Of a stretch of 64,000 nucleotides of DNA, positions 1 to 11,885 are shown one piece after another (the first letter of the stretch is position 1; every line of letters starts with the position of its first letter). The position numbers and the translations under genes were made by a program. Location of the stretch: assembly GCA_032164245.1 (NCBI GenBank), contig JAVMKO010000004.1, positions 37,797,626 to 37,861,625 on the forward strand. Reading direction: 5' to 3'. The DNA is from Sternotherus odoratus (lineage: Eukaryota > Chordata > Testudines > Kinosternidae). The notes beneath the pieces are model-generated. The model ran no database searches and was not told the origin of the DNA. It saw only the letters and a list, made by a program, of their open reading frames with translations.

Positions 1-2600
1 TTGGACCTAAAGACATACCAGATCAGTGGCAGTCAGGAATTAAGAAGAAAAAAAATATCACCCTGAATGATGAAAATAGTTCAGATATGGATTCATGTCC
101 ATATTGGGTGGTTGGATCAGGTTGGGTCTTAAGTCCTGATCCTGCAAACAATTAAAACCTGTTTCAAGCTTATAAGTAACACCATTAAAATCAAACTATA
201 ATGCATGTGAATAAAGTTACGTGTGTGTGTTCTTGCAGGATGATGCACTTAATTTCTACTTGCTAATTATGGCTGAAGAAAATATTTTACAGTTGAATTC
301 TTTGCTTACCCCAGGTGATGATTTAACCTGTTTGCAACCCAAACTTTTGGGTGGTTATCCAATCCAAACTTTGGAGGTTTGCCTATCACAAAGTTTATTT
401 TTAAAGTTGATCATCTAATGAGAGTTTTTAGGTAGTTATATTACAGTGAATTTCAGCTGTTACTTCATTGTATATTACTAATGAGCTGGAATAAACAACT
501 CAACTTCAAATTCAACTGTGATAAGATTTTTTTTCTAACCTGTATTTCCAAACTGAACATTTTCACTTCCCAAACTGAACCTTTCATGACCGAATAGCTA
601 GCAAAATTATCACAAAATACTGTACCTTCTGATTTCTCTGTTTAATTTCATTTGATGCTTTTACTCTTACTAAACAATCTTCAACTACTTGTCTTAACAG
701 AATCTTGAATTTTTAAGTCTGTTGTCTTTATGAAAACCATCCGAGTACTAGGGAATATAACATTGGAGGTACTCAGCAAACTTATTTTAAGTTGAAATAA
801 TATCAGTGCCACTTCAAACTAATACTGATTTCATGCACTTATACCAATACTGAATATCAATATATAGCAAATGTTTGACACCCATAGGTTTGAGTTTGCA
901 TTTTGAATGTCTGTTCCCTGCTACTGTTGTGTTTTCTGGCTTGCAGTGTTTAAATTTAATGGAAGAAAAAATAATAAAAATATCCTAATAGAGAATGCTT
1001 TTGCTAAATTCAGCTTTTTAATATTCTTCATGGCTGAGTCAGGCAACACAGTATTCATTTTAAAGCACTGCAGGCAGTTATCTCTGACAAAAGGCTGATA
1101 TATTATATGTATTTGTTCACCAAGTATTTTTAGATTACTAATGGCATATAGTTATTCTAGCACTGAAAAGATTGAGGTCTGGATCCAGCAGAGTGCTAAG
1201 TATCCTCAGCCACTGAAGGTGCTGAACAATTTACCACATGAGCCTCTGGGTTCCTCTGATTCACAGCCATCTTATGGCATTGCATCCATTTTCTAAAATT
1301 CATTTTAACGTTTTGCAATTCCATTTCATCATTCTCCCACCTGGATGTAAGGTAGGTGGGAATGAGTCTTGGGAGTGAGAACATAGGTGCTGGGCTAAGC
1401 AGTCTTGAGTAAAGCTCCCTGGGAACATCGAGGGATGTCAAATGCTTGTGAAAACCCCCACAGAGAGTAGGTGAAGATTTTGATCAGATGTTACAAATAA
1501 ATCCCTTTAAAAATGTGTACATTGACTTTGCATTTAGCAAGTGTAACAAAGACTGTAAGCTGCTCTATCTTAAAATGTGTTAAATCTGCAGATGGCATGT
1601 GTTTGTTTAAATACAGTATCGCTTATTATTGTAAACACTATTCAGTTCATGCCAGTTACTTGCCTGTGAAGGATAGATGTTTAGAATTAGTAGAGCAACT
1701 AGATTTTCTCATGAAAATTTCCCAGGATTTATGAGTGACGGGTAGCATTTTTTTTCATTTTAAGTCTAGGTTTGCATTTCAGGCTGAATCTACCAATTTA
1801 TTTGTGTATTTGGAGCTATCCCATGATCTGCACTCACAAGTATATCAACACAGACTGTAGAACAGATTGAGCAAAAAATGACTGCATGTATTCAATAACT
1901 TTTTCTCAAGACTGTGGGCAAAATGACATGATTTGGGGAATACCACTCTTATCTGTCATGAAATGCTTTTGTTGACAGTAATCACCGGGATTCTGTATTA
2001 GTAAGTTGGATTCACTTGAGAGGGAATATTCACTGACCTACTAGAAACTCCTAAGATCCTTTCTTGCGTATGCTAAGCACAAAGGAATCCTAATAGAGCA
2101 AATGCAGAGCAAGAAGATGCAGGATCATGCAGAATAAGAATCAGTCCAAGAACAGTGGATGTTATGGTAAAAATAAATACAAAAATAAAAGAAAATCAAC
2201 ATTTACTACTAGGTAGTAAAAACTCAGACATCAGAATTTTCTCTTATTAGTGTATTTAGAAAATAAAATAAATGTGGCAACTGTGCAGCACCTGTTGGAA
2301 AATGATGCTTCCCTGCCTATTTTTGGCAAAAATAAATGTATGCGTGACACTTTTAGGAATTGTGAAAATTTTCATGAGTATCTGAGACATCTGAATATGT
2401 GAACATTACAATAAATAAGATAGTTGTACAAAGCTCAGAAAGCTATTCTGTAGGGCATGGTCAAGTGCAGCAATATGGGCACTACTTTCCTCAGTTTCTT
2501 TCCCTGAGATGGTTCTCCTCAGCTCTCCACACACCAAACTGTGGTGGAGATGTGCCTAATCCCTGTATTCAAGTTTAAACAAACAACTGCTTTTGGGGAT
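1..2600. other. Unassigned non-coding sequence
   Basis: AT-rich sequence in which I see no exon, RNA gene or intact element. Short open frames are random in composition. Around 120-160 and 1165-1215 are short stretches ('gatcctgcaaaca', 'ggatccagcagagtgct') resembling halves of old amniote palindromic repeats, too short to place firmly. Confidence 0.5.
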
Positions 2601-3330
2601 GCAACAGTCTGTCTAAAACAGAAAAACAAAAAAGTTCCTCTTCCCTTTGGGGTTTCTCTTCAGTTGGCCCCTTGGGGCCTTGTTCCCAGCCCCTCTCTGA
2701 GCTACCTGTAAGAGTTTTTATGGTGCTGGGATAGAACACTTGCTTCCTAGGCTGGCTCCACCTATTAGACTGCGCTCTCTTTCTCTCATTTTATATAACC
2801 CAGGTGACCATTAATGTATTACCTGACCTTCCTTAGTTTTGTCCCCTCAGGCTGGGAAGCGGCTAATTTATTATGGCACAGGTGTTGCTGGCCTCATCTC
2901 TCCTTAAAGGAGCTAGTCACCCTGTGGAAAATGATAATTGCTTCAAGGCTAATTCCCCACTCTGGCACTTTGAGTGCAGAATGTGGGTGCCCTCAAGGAC
3001 TCAGAATTAATATTGGCCACTTTAGGCTTGTATTAAACTCCCAAGGTTACATTTTCTCTCTGACCTTGGATTGGTAGATGCTGTCACCACCCAAGTGCAG
3101 AACCACTTTGAGAGCCCAGGAAGACACACTTAGAAATTCCTTCCCGTGGGGGTGCCCTCAAGTCCTTTAACCCCCCTCGAGGGAAGAACTGAGAAAGAAA
3201 GGCAAAAAAAAAGGAAATCAGCTGTTCCCACCAGCTAATTAAACATCATGTGCACAATCCTCTTAAGACAAAAAAATCAAATTCTGTTCTTTAAAAAGAT
3301 AACTAGAGATAGCACAGAGGGATCCACAAG
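2600..3330. repeat. Probable interspersed repeat, LTR-retroelement-like
   Basis: From about 2600 the composition shifts to C/T-rich and then to a segment at 2955-3240 (around 'ccccactctggcactttgag' and 'cttgtattaaactcccaagg') that I recognise as a sequence recurring in turtle genomes, probably part of an LTR retroelement. No TG...CA ends or target duplication could be fixed, so the boundaries are approximate. The 87-codon plus-strand frame at 2814-3077 shows no domain and is taken as chance. Confidence 0.45.
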
Positions 3331-4798
3331 GATAAACCTAATTGAATAATTTCTATATTACTCAGTGTGTTGCTGGATGTTATTTGGGTTCGATTTGAGC
3401 CACAAAACTCAAATTATTAGTTTTAAACACCCTCTGCAAACCAAAACTAACCCCCCTTCCATTCAGATTTGGGGTTTTGATTTGATCTAGTAAAATAATT
3501 GCTAGATACAAGTTTCTAATCTGGATCCCGCCTCAGATTCCAACACCGGGATTTAGGAATGTTCTGATCAGGGATTGGGTTTGAGGCCATCTCTAGTCAG
3601 TAGATTTGTTTTCAGATCCTGACATTATCCCAACCATGATGACAACCACTAACATCAGATACAAGGAGGATTTTTAGACTTCTTGCATTCCTGACTTCTT
3701 GCATTTTTAACTCTATAAAATGAAATAAATAAAGTAGAAACAAAATAAGAGAGTCACGTGACTGGGTGGTGGGGATTAGAGCCCACCTGGGACTGAAATG
3801 AGACTACAATCTCATTAACTGCCTTCTGAGCTACCAATTTGTTACCGAGGTCTCCAAGGTGAGAGGCTACTAATTAATTCAATTCACTGTCTATTCTGAA
3901 GAAAGTTCCAAAGGTTAAGACTATGGAGAACTGATGATGGCAATCTCCTTTAACGTTTAAACTACTCTTTAAATTTGAATTAGATTCTAGGGTTGACACT
4001 TTGAAACTGACACAGATTTATGTCTTTGTTACCTTCCAAATGCTGCCTTCTTGAAACCTTTTTAAAGCACTTCTTGAATAAGCAGTCACTGTGTTTACTG
4101 GACTATATTTTTGCCATTTAGGTTAGTAATTTCTACATGACTGGATCTTTCCCGTTCTCACATGTGGTTTCTTCCCCTAAAATGTGGAGGAGCTTTGGAA
4201 CTTTTAAATTTATTCCCTGGTAAGTTTATTAGTGTCTGTTTTTCACTATTTTATTTGCAGTTTCTAGCCAGAGAAGTAGGAAAGCTTGGTGTTTGTGATC
4301 CTCAGCTAAGAGATGTTACATAAAAGCGCCCCCCCCCACACATCTCCATTACGGGGAGACCCAGAACAAAGCCGCAGAGGAATTGCTGCAGGGACAGAGA
4401 CAGGGCATGAGGAAGAAAAATGGAGGGTTTCCATTCTTTATGGAGCAGCTCTTTCAGGAGAGCACACAGCAGACACTTTGACTGGCATAGTTCCTGTAAT
4501 GCTATGATTGAGTTTTCCACACAATCTGTCAGTGTTATTCCATTTTTTGGCCATAGGCAAGGTGAGGTGCTCCCTCCCCTTCCCAGGTTCAATATGGTAT
4601 ATGTTGTATTATCAGCTATCTAATAGGAGGACCTGGATTTGGATTGTACACATGGCAGCATATTGGCATTTCTAGACTTGTGTTAGTCTGGGGAATTTGG
4701 GGAAAAGGTATTTTTAATTAGAACAAAGCAAGCGTGATCCCCAAGGAGGTAGTTCAAACTTGTCCACCCATCCTCTCTCCTGTGTCTCACACAAACAG
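3331..4798. other. Unassigned non-coding sequence
   Basis: Mixed-composition sequence with no recognisable exon or element except the tRNA-like patch at 3765-3860. A run of nine C lies near 4329-4337. The overlapping frames at 4302-4623 on both strands have no recognisable domain and are treated as chance. Confidence 0.45.
3765..3860 (-). repeat. tRNA-like segment, possible SINE head
   Basis: Read on the minus strand, the segment contains 'tagctcagaagg', close to a pol III A box, and about 45 bases later 'ggctctaatcc', which differs from the B-box consensus at two positions. Between them 'atgaga' and 'tctcat' can pair as an anticodon-like stem. The acceptor stem and the rest of the T arm do not pair properly, so this is not a functional tRNA. 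It may be the tRNA-derived head of a decayed MIR/CORE-SINE-type repeat. Confidence 0.3.
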
Positions 4799-4821
4799 TC
4801 TCTCTCTCTCTCTCTCTCTCA
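4799..4821. repeat. (TC)n microsatellite
   Basis: Uninterrupted TC dinucleotide run of about eleven units. The arginine/glutamate-rich stretch in the minus-strand frame across it is a product of the repeat. Confidence 0.9.
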
Positions 4822-4829
4822 GTATTTGA

Positions 4830-6085
4830 TAGTCTCTGCAAGTTCAGTGCCAGATTATAGTATGCTTTCAGTTTTATGGATAGTGAGGAGATTGCTGTAC
4901 TAACCATCTTTGCTTAAACCTCCTTATAAAGAACACATATTTTTCCAGTGACTTCTCCTTACCTCTCAACACCAAGGTCTAGCACCAAGAATACATATTA
5001 ATAAAAAAGGAATGTCTCTTACAGTTAGCTATCTTTATCACAAGGCTAAGCATACTGGTTGCAAATTAGTGCTGCATGCTTGATATGCCCCATGGATCAT
5101 GCTGTTTAATGTTATCATTCATAAAGTGCCTGATATGTCATTTTGTATGCTCAGGCTTCAGGCATCAAGGCAAAGATTTGCCTCAACATGGCATGAACGA
5201 TTCACAGAGATAAACTGTATGTGCTATATTAGCTAAAAGGGTTAAATGAAATGTCAATTGTTACTATGAAATTTCAGTCACCGGTTGACTTTCAGTATTC
5301 TGTCACTGTAAATAGCACAGGGACTGAACTTTCTGAATACCAGCACTTTGCTGTTCATAAATTAGATCTTCTAATGGTTTCACAAAGTGCAGAGACAATA
5401 CAGTTTGCAAAGACATGAATGACTGTTTCTAAGCAGTTGTGAGATATGTTCACCTGTAAGAAAATCTCTGAACTTTTCTATTTGTTGCAGTTAAACAGAA
5501 GCCATAAAATTAATGGTAAAATGCATACAGGGTTTATGATTATTTTAAACTGCTTTTCCTAGTTTTTAAAATAAACTCATGAAGCAGCCAAGCTATAATA
5601 GAATAAAGTCAGATTTCTGAATTGCACCTCAAAATGTAATAAACAGATATATCAATTTTATGAGTGAAGAAAAAATTAACCTCTAATTATTACCATAACT
5701 AACTCTTACATGCCTGCCACTATGTCATTAACCTGTGGCTATTCTGAAATCCTTTGCTGATCTCATTCTTGAATTCTGGGGATTGGAAAGGACAGAGACA
5801 TTTGCAGAAAGAAAAGGAGACTCTTCTTTCTACTACCATGTTTATAAGAAAGGAAATGTGATGTCTAAAAAACTCTCTACTAAAAGAATTCAAAATGTTT
5901 TTGTTTGATAGCATATTGATGTGAAAGTAGAAATCAATGAATAACATCAAGTATTTTGAATAGTTTTGCATGAAAAGATGTTAGTTTAGTTCATAATTAT
6001 GGCCACTATTTAAAAGAAATGGAGAGGAAACTAAATAAATTGAAGTATTTTTGAACTTTAGGCTCTCAATAAAGACTAGCATAAA
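4830..6085. other. Unassigned AT-rich sequence
   Basis: No exon, element end or tandem structure is seen. The sequence is AT-rich with scattered homeodomain-type TAATTA cores, which are expected by chance at this composition. Confidence 0.45.
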
Positions 6086-6165
6086 ATCCTACCCGCTTTA
6101 TTCATACAATTCCCACTGACTTAATGGAAGATTTTGTGACCAAAGTGTGCAGGATTTTGCCCCAA
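6086..6165. repeat. Ancient palindromic amniote repeat, decayed
   Basis: The arms 'aaaatcctacccgctttatt' and, inverted near 6149, 'gcaggattttgcccc' flank a centre containing 'cccactgacttaatgg'. This matches the layout of an old short foldback family of amniotes (a 'gatcctgcaa' arm around a 'cattgacttcaatggg' centre). Family assignment is from memory. Confidence 0.45.
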
Positions 6166-6764
6166 GCCTTGTGACTACCTGAGTCAGAGGTGTCCAGTGT
6201 GTGGGGAATAGTTCACTGAAATGTTAATTTTAAAGATGACCTTTTCTCACTTTGGAAACCATCAGAATGCTGCCACTCAATAGCTGATAAGGTTGAAATA
6301 TTCTGCCATGAACTAGGGATGTGGAGTTCCAGAATCATGCATTCCTCGCAAAGTGTTATTCTTAAAAAGGGAGATAGGCACAAACCAAGAGTCCAGTGCT
6401 TAGTATCAGTCCCACTTGTCTCATTTGGGATCTCTTAGTCTGTATAACCATATGACAGTCTTGTTAGTGTTACTCATCCTCCCTTCTCCTTTCCGATCCA
6501 GTTGTTTTACATGTTGCTGCATCATGTTTTATTTTAGCTTGTGATGTCTTTCTGACAGGGACTGTGACTTCCTTTGTGTCTGTACAGTGCCCATTACAGT
6601 GGGTCTTCAGCTTGGGGTAAGGCTGTTGGATGCAGTTGCAATGTAAATAGTAATTATTAGTAATCATAAAATAGTTTTTCTGCAATAAGACTGGATTCAT
6701 ATGAATACATCCACCTTGGGTAAATGTTATGAACCCTTGGCCATGCTTAAAATTTGAGCTAATC
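6166..6764. other. Unassigned non-coding sequence
   Basis: No exon, element end or repeat recognised. Confidence 0.4.
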
Positions 6765-7245
6765 AGAAAATGGAGCTTTTTTCCTCTTGGAAAATTTTGA
6801 CTTTTCAGTTAAAAACTGAAACCTGAAATTTTGAGTAAAAATGCTGCTCTGGTGCCTTATGGGAGTTGTACTTTGGGTGCCCATTTTCCTCTAAGGTTCC
6901 AGTTCCTTGGCTATACCACAAAATGAAACATGGTCTCCCTTCTTGCTGTGCTGATATAATGCATACATGGAGTTCCATAGCCATGGAGCATGACCCACAG
7001 AGGAGAACTCTGGCATGAGGCACCCAAACTACAACTCGCAGATGGCATTGTGTTTCCATGTCAGAATAGAATTATTTTGTTTTTCAGGAGTGTAGGGTTT
7101 TTTTATGAAAAGCTTTAATTTTTGGTAGAAAGCAGACACTTTTTACAAAAAGCCCCCTAAAAATCAGTTTTATCAAAAACCCCAATTTTCCTTCAAAAAC
7201 AGTTTGGAATTTTTTTATTATTATTTTTTTTTACCATCCCTAGTT
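6765..7245. repeat. Foldback-like AT-rich interspersed repeat
   Basis: The left side (6770-6835) and right side (7080-7240) are rich in 'ttttcagtt', 'aaaactgaaa' and 'aaaattttga' words that are mutually complementary. The centre carries 'gggagttgtactttgggtgc' and, inverted, 'gcacccaaactacaactc' about 150 bases later. This large imperfect inverted repeat looks like a non-autonomous DNA element. I recognise the type from turtles but cannot name the family. Boundaries are approximate. Confidence 0.5.
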
Positions 7246-7689
7246 TAAATGGGATTTTGTTGAGGTACAGTATATTTGGCTACACCTTGGAATTCCTGGT
7301 TGAACTGATGGAGCTTGTGTCCCCTCTGGCAAGGCTGTCCTCAGGTACTTTAAAATTTATAGTTCACAATATCATGATCACCATGGCAAATGCAGGCCTG
7401 TCACATCTGAGTAGTGGCTCACCTCACAAGACTAATGAGTGTCTGGTTTGGTTTTGACATGTTTTGTGAAAGTGGAGTCAGAGGGCCCATGCCCCCTTGT
7501 AGGACAACAGGGAGGGGACACCAGGAAAACAGGGAATATACATATTTGTCTGGAAGTAACTCTGCCACGTGGACACAGCAGTCCACAGTGTTTAATAAAG
7601 TTCCAGTTGTTTAATTTAACCTGCATTCAGCTTCACTCTTTGCTAATGACGTGGTGTTCACTGAAGTGAAGTGAAGATGGCATGGACTT
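7246..7689. other. Unassigned sequence, possible LTR-like part
   Basis: No exon found. 'gtgtttaataaagttccag' at about 7588-7607 resembles the polyadenylation region of some vertebrate LTRs on the plus strand, but no TG...CA boundaries were found. The several 60-75 codon frames overlapping here on both strands show no domain. Confidence 0.35.
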
Positions 7690-8990
7690 TGGTAGAAAGC
7701 TCACTGAATTTTGCCTGGTTGCTTTGGTTTCTCAACCACTACTGTAGGAAATACCCATGGTATGGGGCCTTCCATTTTCTCAATGATGTTAGGCTCTTCT
7801 AGGTGTGCTAATTCTTCTTCCATCAGCTTTCTGACATGGAAAAAATGTTTCTGTGTAGTACAGATACTGGACTGATCCATGTCATCGATTTTCAATTTCA
7901 TTTGCTATCCCTTCAATTTTACAATTCCTTTGAACATGTCCTCATGAAACTGGAAGAAGTTGATTTAGCCTGCTAGGCTGTACCATTTGGATCATCTAAA
8001 TCAGTCCTAATGCACTTGCTGTGGCATAACTAATAGTGTATCTGTACCAGTGGTCACCACATACATCAAACTGGTAACAGACCTCTCCTTAAATACAATC
8101 TGAGCTAAGAAGACACCACACATCAGTGGGTTTGGATTTCCATAGCTATATACTTTTACTGCATTGGTTGTAAAATCTGTTTCTGTGGCATGGCATCATA
8201 CACAGGTTGATCCACCGTATTCACTGATGCACCTGTGTCAATTTAACTTCAGTTTTGTATCCATGTGGCATCATGGTTGATAGTGTGCCCAGAAATTGTT
8301 CTTTAGGGGAATAGTGTGAAAACATAAGACTTCTCATCTTTTGAGGTGTCAGCTTGAAACACGTTCACTCGATCTGGAAGAATTTGTTGAAAATTTGTCT
8401 TGATCTGGGGAAAACAGTAGGTCTACCGACTTTTGCACTGTGGTTTCCTTTTGCAGAATAACAACAGAGAACCCTCTTGCTGGGCAATCACCTTAGTCTG
8501 GGTATGAGTCACCATGTTTATGCATTTTACATTTGTCATCTTTATGGCCAAACCGAGAGTATTCCAGAGTTAGTTACCATCTTCAGAAAGCCACATTTGA
8601 CTCCTGATTGAGCTCTTATTGTGGAGTGCATATGCCGTCTCTGTACCTATTGCCAGGTTTCCTTACTCAATTTTTTGAGCATGTTTCCAACTTCTTGTTT
8701 GCTCAAGCAGTGTCCAGCATTTCAGGGTCTTGGACAATTTGGCTTTTCAGCTTAGCTGACAAACATCCTTATATTATCTTCCCTTTTATCTTGTGATTCG
8801 CATTTGTGAACTCACCTGTACTCGCAAGGTAATGTGACAGGCATGATATTCACCCATGTTTCCCCTTCTCACTGATGGATTTACCAAACTATATATTGTT
8901 CATAGTCAGTGCTTTTGTTTTCTCATAGTCCTATCTCCGTGTCAGGCAACATTTAAAAAATATGCCACACCTACTTCCTGCAAAATGTAG
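7690..8990 (-). mobile_element. Decayed Ty3/Gypsy gag-protease-RT fragment
   Basis: Three landmarks occur in the order expected of a minus-strand Ty3/Gypsy polyprotein. Around 8850-8690 is a capsid-like stretch (KIKGK, then LKSQIVQDPEML). At 8562-8521 is a remnant of a gag zinc knuckle (FGHKDDKC). At 8239-8225 is the aspartic protease signature DTGAS followed by VNTV. At 7901-7701 is the start of the reverse transcriptase (EEELAHLE, EGPIPWVFPTVVV). Stops and frameshifts interrupt every part. RT catalytic motifs, RNase H, integrase and LTRs are not visible, so it is truncated on its 3' side near 7690. Its 5' limit near 8990 is approximate. Composition suggests an old insertion. Confidence 0.8.
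7701..7901 (-). pseudogene. pol: Ty3/Gypsy reverse transcriptase N-terminal remnant
   Basis: The 66-codon open stretch contains KLMEEELAHLEEPNIIEKM and then PIPWVFPTVVV followed by KPKQPGKI. This is the conserved entry into the RT fingers of Ty3/Gypsy pol, just upstream of the first catalytic block. It ends before any YxDD motif, so it cannot encode an active enzyme. The protease DTGAS motif lies about 330 bases upstream in transcription order, which agrees with the normal PR-RT spacing. Confidence 0.75.
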
Positions 8991-9150
8991 TCATTTTCCT
9001 TCACTGTAAGAAATAGTTCCCCTACACTTTCAAGCCAGTGTTCCCATCTGGTCTCAGATTAGAGTGAGATTCATAGAAAACAGAGGGAAGTTTGGGAATA
9101 TTTTTTTTTAAAGTTAAGACTGCAGTATAGTGAAGCATACTGTGTGCATA

Positions 9151-9437
9151 GAGCAGTGTAGGGAGAACAACCGCCCTGTATACTTTCAGCTTGGTCTGGG
9201 TAGTGATGCCTCTTCTATTCCAGACATTGGAGTTTAATCTGCCGAAAGTTGCACTGGCTCTAGTGATCCTGATATTCACCTCATCATCTATGGTGGCATT
9301 TTGGGACAGTGTGCTGCCAAGGTATGTGAATCTGTTCACTGCATTGAGTCTCTGGCCGTTAATAGTAAAGTTGGGCTCAACATAGGGCTTCCCTAGGGAC
9401 GGCTGATGCAAGTCGTCTTTGTACTGATGATTAGACC
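9151..9437 (-). pseudogene. Inverted LINE ORF2 segment upstream of the C-terminus
   Basis: On the minus strand, from about 9430 down to 9151, the frame encodes a segment with GKPYVEPNFTINGQRL, then NRFTYLGSTLS, then VWNRRGITTQTKLKVYRAVV. It is the region just upstream of the RW-AGH block in this LINE protein and shows the typical thumb/connection motifs (YLGS, ITTQTK). The matching ends at the target duplication. The remaining codons of the longer open frame (9022-9150 and 9438-9573) are flanking sequence or antisense reading of the neighbouring segment. Confidence 0.8.
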
Positions 9438-10035
9438 GCTCTATGCCAGCGAAACCTGGACTGTGTATCAGCGCCACTCCAAGAAGCTGAACCACTTCCA
9501 TACAACAAGCCTCAGGAAAATCCTCAACATCAAGTGGCAGGACAAGATCCCAGATACTGAAGTACTTGCCCAAGCAAACCTGCCCAGCATCTTTACCATC
9601 TTGATGCAGTCGCAGCTACGCTGGGCAGGGCATGTAGTCCGTATGTCAGACCATCGGCTACCAAAGCGACTTTTTTATGGCGAGTTGCAACAAGAACAGC
9701 GGTCCCATGGGGGTCAGAAGAAGTGCTTCAAACACACTCTCAAAGTTGCCCTCAAAGCGTTTGACATCAATCCTGACTCTTGGGAACAGAGTGCAATGAA
9801 TTGGACTACATGGCGCTCCTCTGTGTATAAAGGTGCCGAATCATGTGAGGCCAAAAGGACGGCTGCAGCAGAACAAAAGAGGCAAGCCAGAAAAGCCCAT
9901 GCCAGTAACCCTGCTGGAGATGTCCTCCTCATTCCCTGTCCTATCTGTCATCGGACCTTTCGTGCAAGGATGGGCCTCATCAGCCATCTGCGCACACATA
10001 GACAGAATCAGCCCCAGCAATTCACGGATGACTGA
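9438..10035 (+). pseudogene. LINE ORF2 C-terminus with C2H2 zinc finger
   Basis: About 199 uninterrupted codons run from LYASETWTVYQRH to a stop at 10033-10035. Motifs in order: KKLNHFHTTSLRKILNI, then RWAGHVVRM about 60 residues later, then an alanine/lysine-rich stretch, then a C2H2 finger (CPIC, twelve residues, HLRTH) near the C-terminus. The finger probably binds nucleic acid. No catalytic RT palm is present because the copy is 5' truncated, so it is a dead remnant even though the frame is open. The open frame and legible motifs suggest moderate age. Confidence 0.85.
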
Positions 10036-10077
10036 GTGGTCCTCGTCGAATCAACGGACGAACACACTGTGTGCATA

Positions 10078-11884
10078 CAGGAGATAAGGTAGAATCTTAA
10101 TACATTTATTGTCACAAAACTTTGGTTTAGCAAGTTTTGTGTGCACCGTTGTGGATTTGTTGTTTTGTTTTTTGTTTTAACTTAACACATATATATATTT
10201 AGGCTTTTTGATGCAGTCCAAATGGCATGTCATACTCAAAATGGCTACTGCATTACTTCTTGGTAGACAAAGCAAGGCACAATCACTGCAAAGTGCTGAA
10301 TACAGCATGGCAGGAAAACGGTGTGCAATCTAAAAATGTAATAGCTAGAAAGAACTAATACGTTTTTCCCCTGTTGTTGTGGTCTCTTCTTTTTTGTTTG
10401 GTTTCTGGTTCTTGTTTATCCTCATCGCCAGTGTTGTGTCCTAACTGATTAGGAAGTTCTGGAATGGATCATGCAGACACAGTATATGGTTTTAAAGTAA
10501 GATTCCACAGATTACTGGTTAATCCTGCAGCTCACAGAACACATAATGCACCTTGTCCCTGTGTAGCTAACTCATCTCTCTAGCCAAAATCAAAACCTGG
10601 AATGGACTAACATTACCTGGCTGCTATTCTCAATACTCTAAAAGACCAGCATACATCACAGAGTGAATTCTCCATAAGCACTACATGGTAAAAGTATCTA
10701 CTGGATGTAGATGCGTTCATTAGATAAATTTGTGTGTTTCATAACAAATTGGTGGCTTTCAAAGTAGTAGAGATGTGTTGGGGAAACAAATGCTAAGTCT
10801 TTTATATGAGAGTCTGACAGTTTTTACTTCCTTTAGTTCTAAAAATGCTTGAGGAGTACTCGGGTGTGAGCTGTGTGTTGCACAAATGTTCTGCCACAAT
10901 GATTAATCATTGTGACAACAAAATGAAAATAATGGATCTAAATGTGATTTTGATTCCGAACATCAATAATGAGGATGGAGAAAGCTTTTCCAAAATTATA
11001 TGCAATATGAATTAGTCTGAGTGCACATAACAAAAGCCCTATATTAGTAATTTTGCATGATTAAGGTTTAAACAAAAGATAGCTGATGAGAGCAAGCTCT
11101 GTCCTTCTGTAATTTTGCAAGCTTAATAATGCTAAAGAGGTTTCTAATTCAGAGACATTTCACAGTGACAGTATGCCAGTGCATAAAGCTAGAGGTGGTC
11201 CAAACAACCCTTATGATTCTAATAAATAACTGTATATCATACTGCATTACCAAGCCACATTATGTTTTAAGACCTGCATATTGCACCTACTATATATACT
11301 TTTGGTTGCATATTAATAGTTAAGATCCTAGCATTATTATGTTTTTCCTTGCTAAAAGCTGTATTTGAATTAGGTTTTATTATCTGCCACATCAGTTCTT
11401 TACACTGACATATATTACACATTCTTTTTATTGTCACATCATTTGTCTCCCTAGAATCCCTTGAAGTACTGTGTCAGCAATGTGTATAGGTACATTTGGT
11501 AAAATATTGTTAGAAAAACATCCTCATGTATACTGCTATGAATAAAGAATGTTTCACTCAGACATTTGATACATGGAATGGTATACATAATCTGAAATAG
11601 ACAGCACATGCCCAATCTTTCAGGAAGTAGCATAAAACATAGTTCACTGAAATATTAGCAGTATATAGTTTTACTTGCAATAATGCATGTTCAAGTACAT
11701 AATCATCTAACCTTTATAGTACAGGTTTTAAGGTATAATATATCGATTCCTAAGTGTTAAACTATTAAGAGTTCTAAATGGAATTTAGCGGCTTAAGGTC
11801 ATGAGAGAGATCCCACAACTTTGGGTGGACATAAGCAACAGCTGGAAAGCAGAGAGGGAATGTTGAGTAATGTGTCCTTAGCTG
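10078..11884. other. Unassigned AT-rich sequence
   Basis: Flanking sequence beyond the LINE. No exon or element end was recognised. Short T-rich and (TA)n-like patches occur near 10150-10200. Confidence 0.4.
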
Positions 11885-11885
11885 A

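Larger units (their letters stand above)
9139..10077 (+). mobile_element. Non-LTR retrotransposon 3' end with inverted 5' part
   Basis: The 12-mer 'actgtgtgcata' occurs at 9139-9150 and again at 10066-10077, flanking the element as a target-site duplication. Between them the 3' half (about 9438-10065) is in plus orientation and the 5' half (9151 to about 9437) is inverted. The inverted piece ends its coding match at 'TLLYA' and the direct piece starts at 'LYASETW', so together they are one continuous protein segment split at one point. This arrangement is the known product of twin priming in LINE integration. The clade is uncertain: the RWAGHVVRM block plus a C-terminal C2H2 finger fits RTE-like elements. 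Confidence 0.85.

Noticed and set aside
205..260. Polypyrimidine-AG splice-acceptor-like site at about 239
   Set aside because: The following frame is short and shows no protein family. Such sites are frequent by chance in T/G-rich DNA.
9022..9573. 183-codon minus-strand frame as an independent gene
   Set aside because: Its middle is the inverted LINE segment. The N-terminal residues are antisense of the direct LINE segment and the C-terminal residues are flanking DNA.
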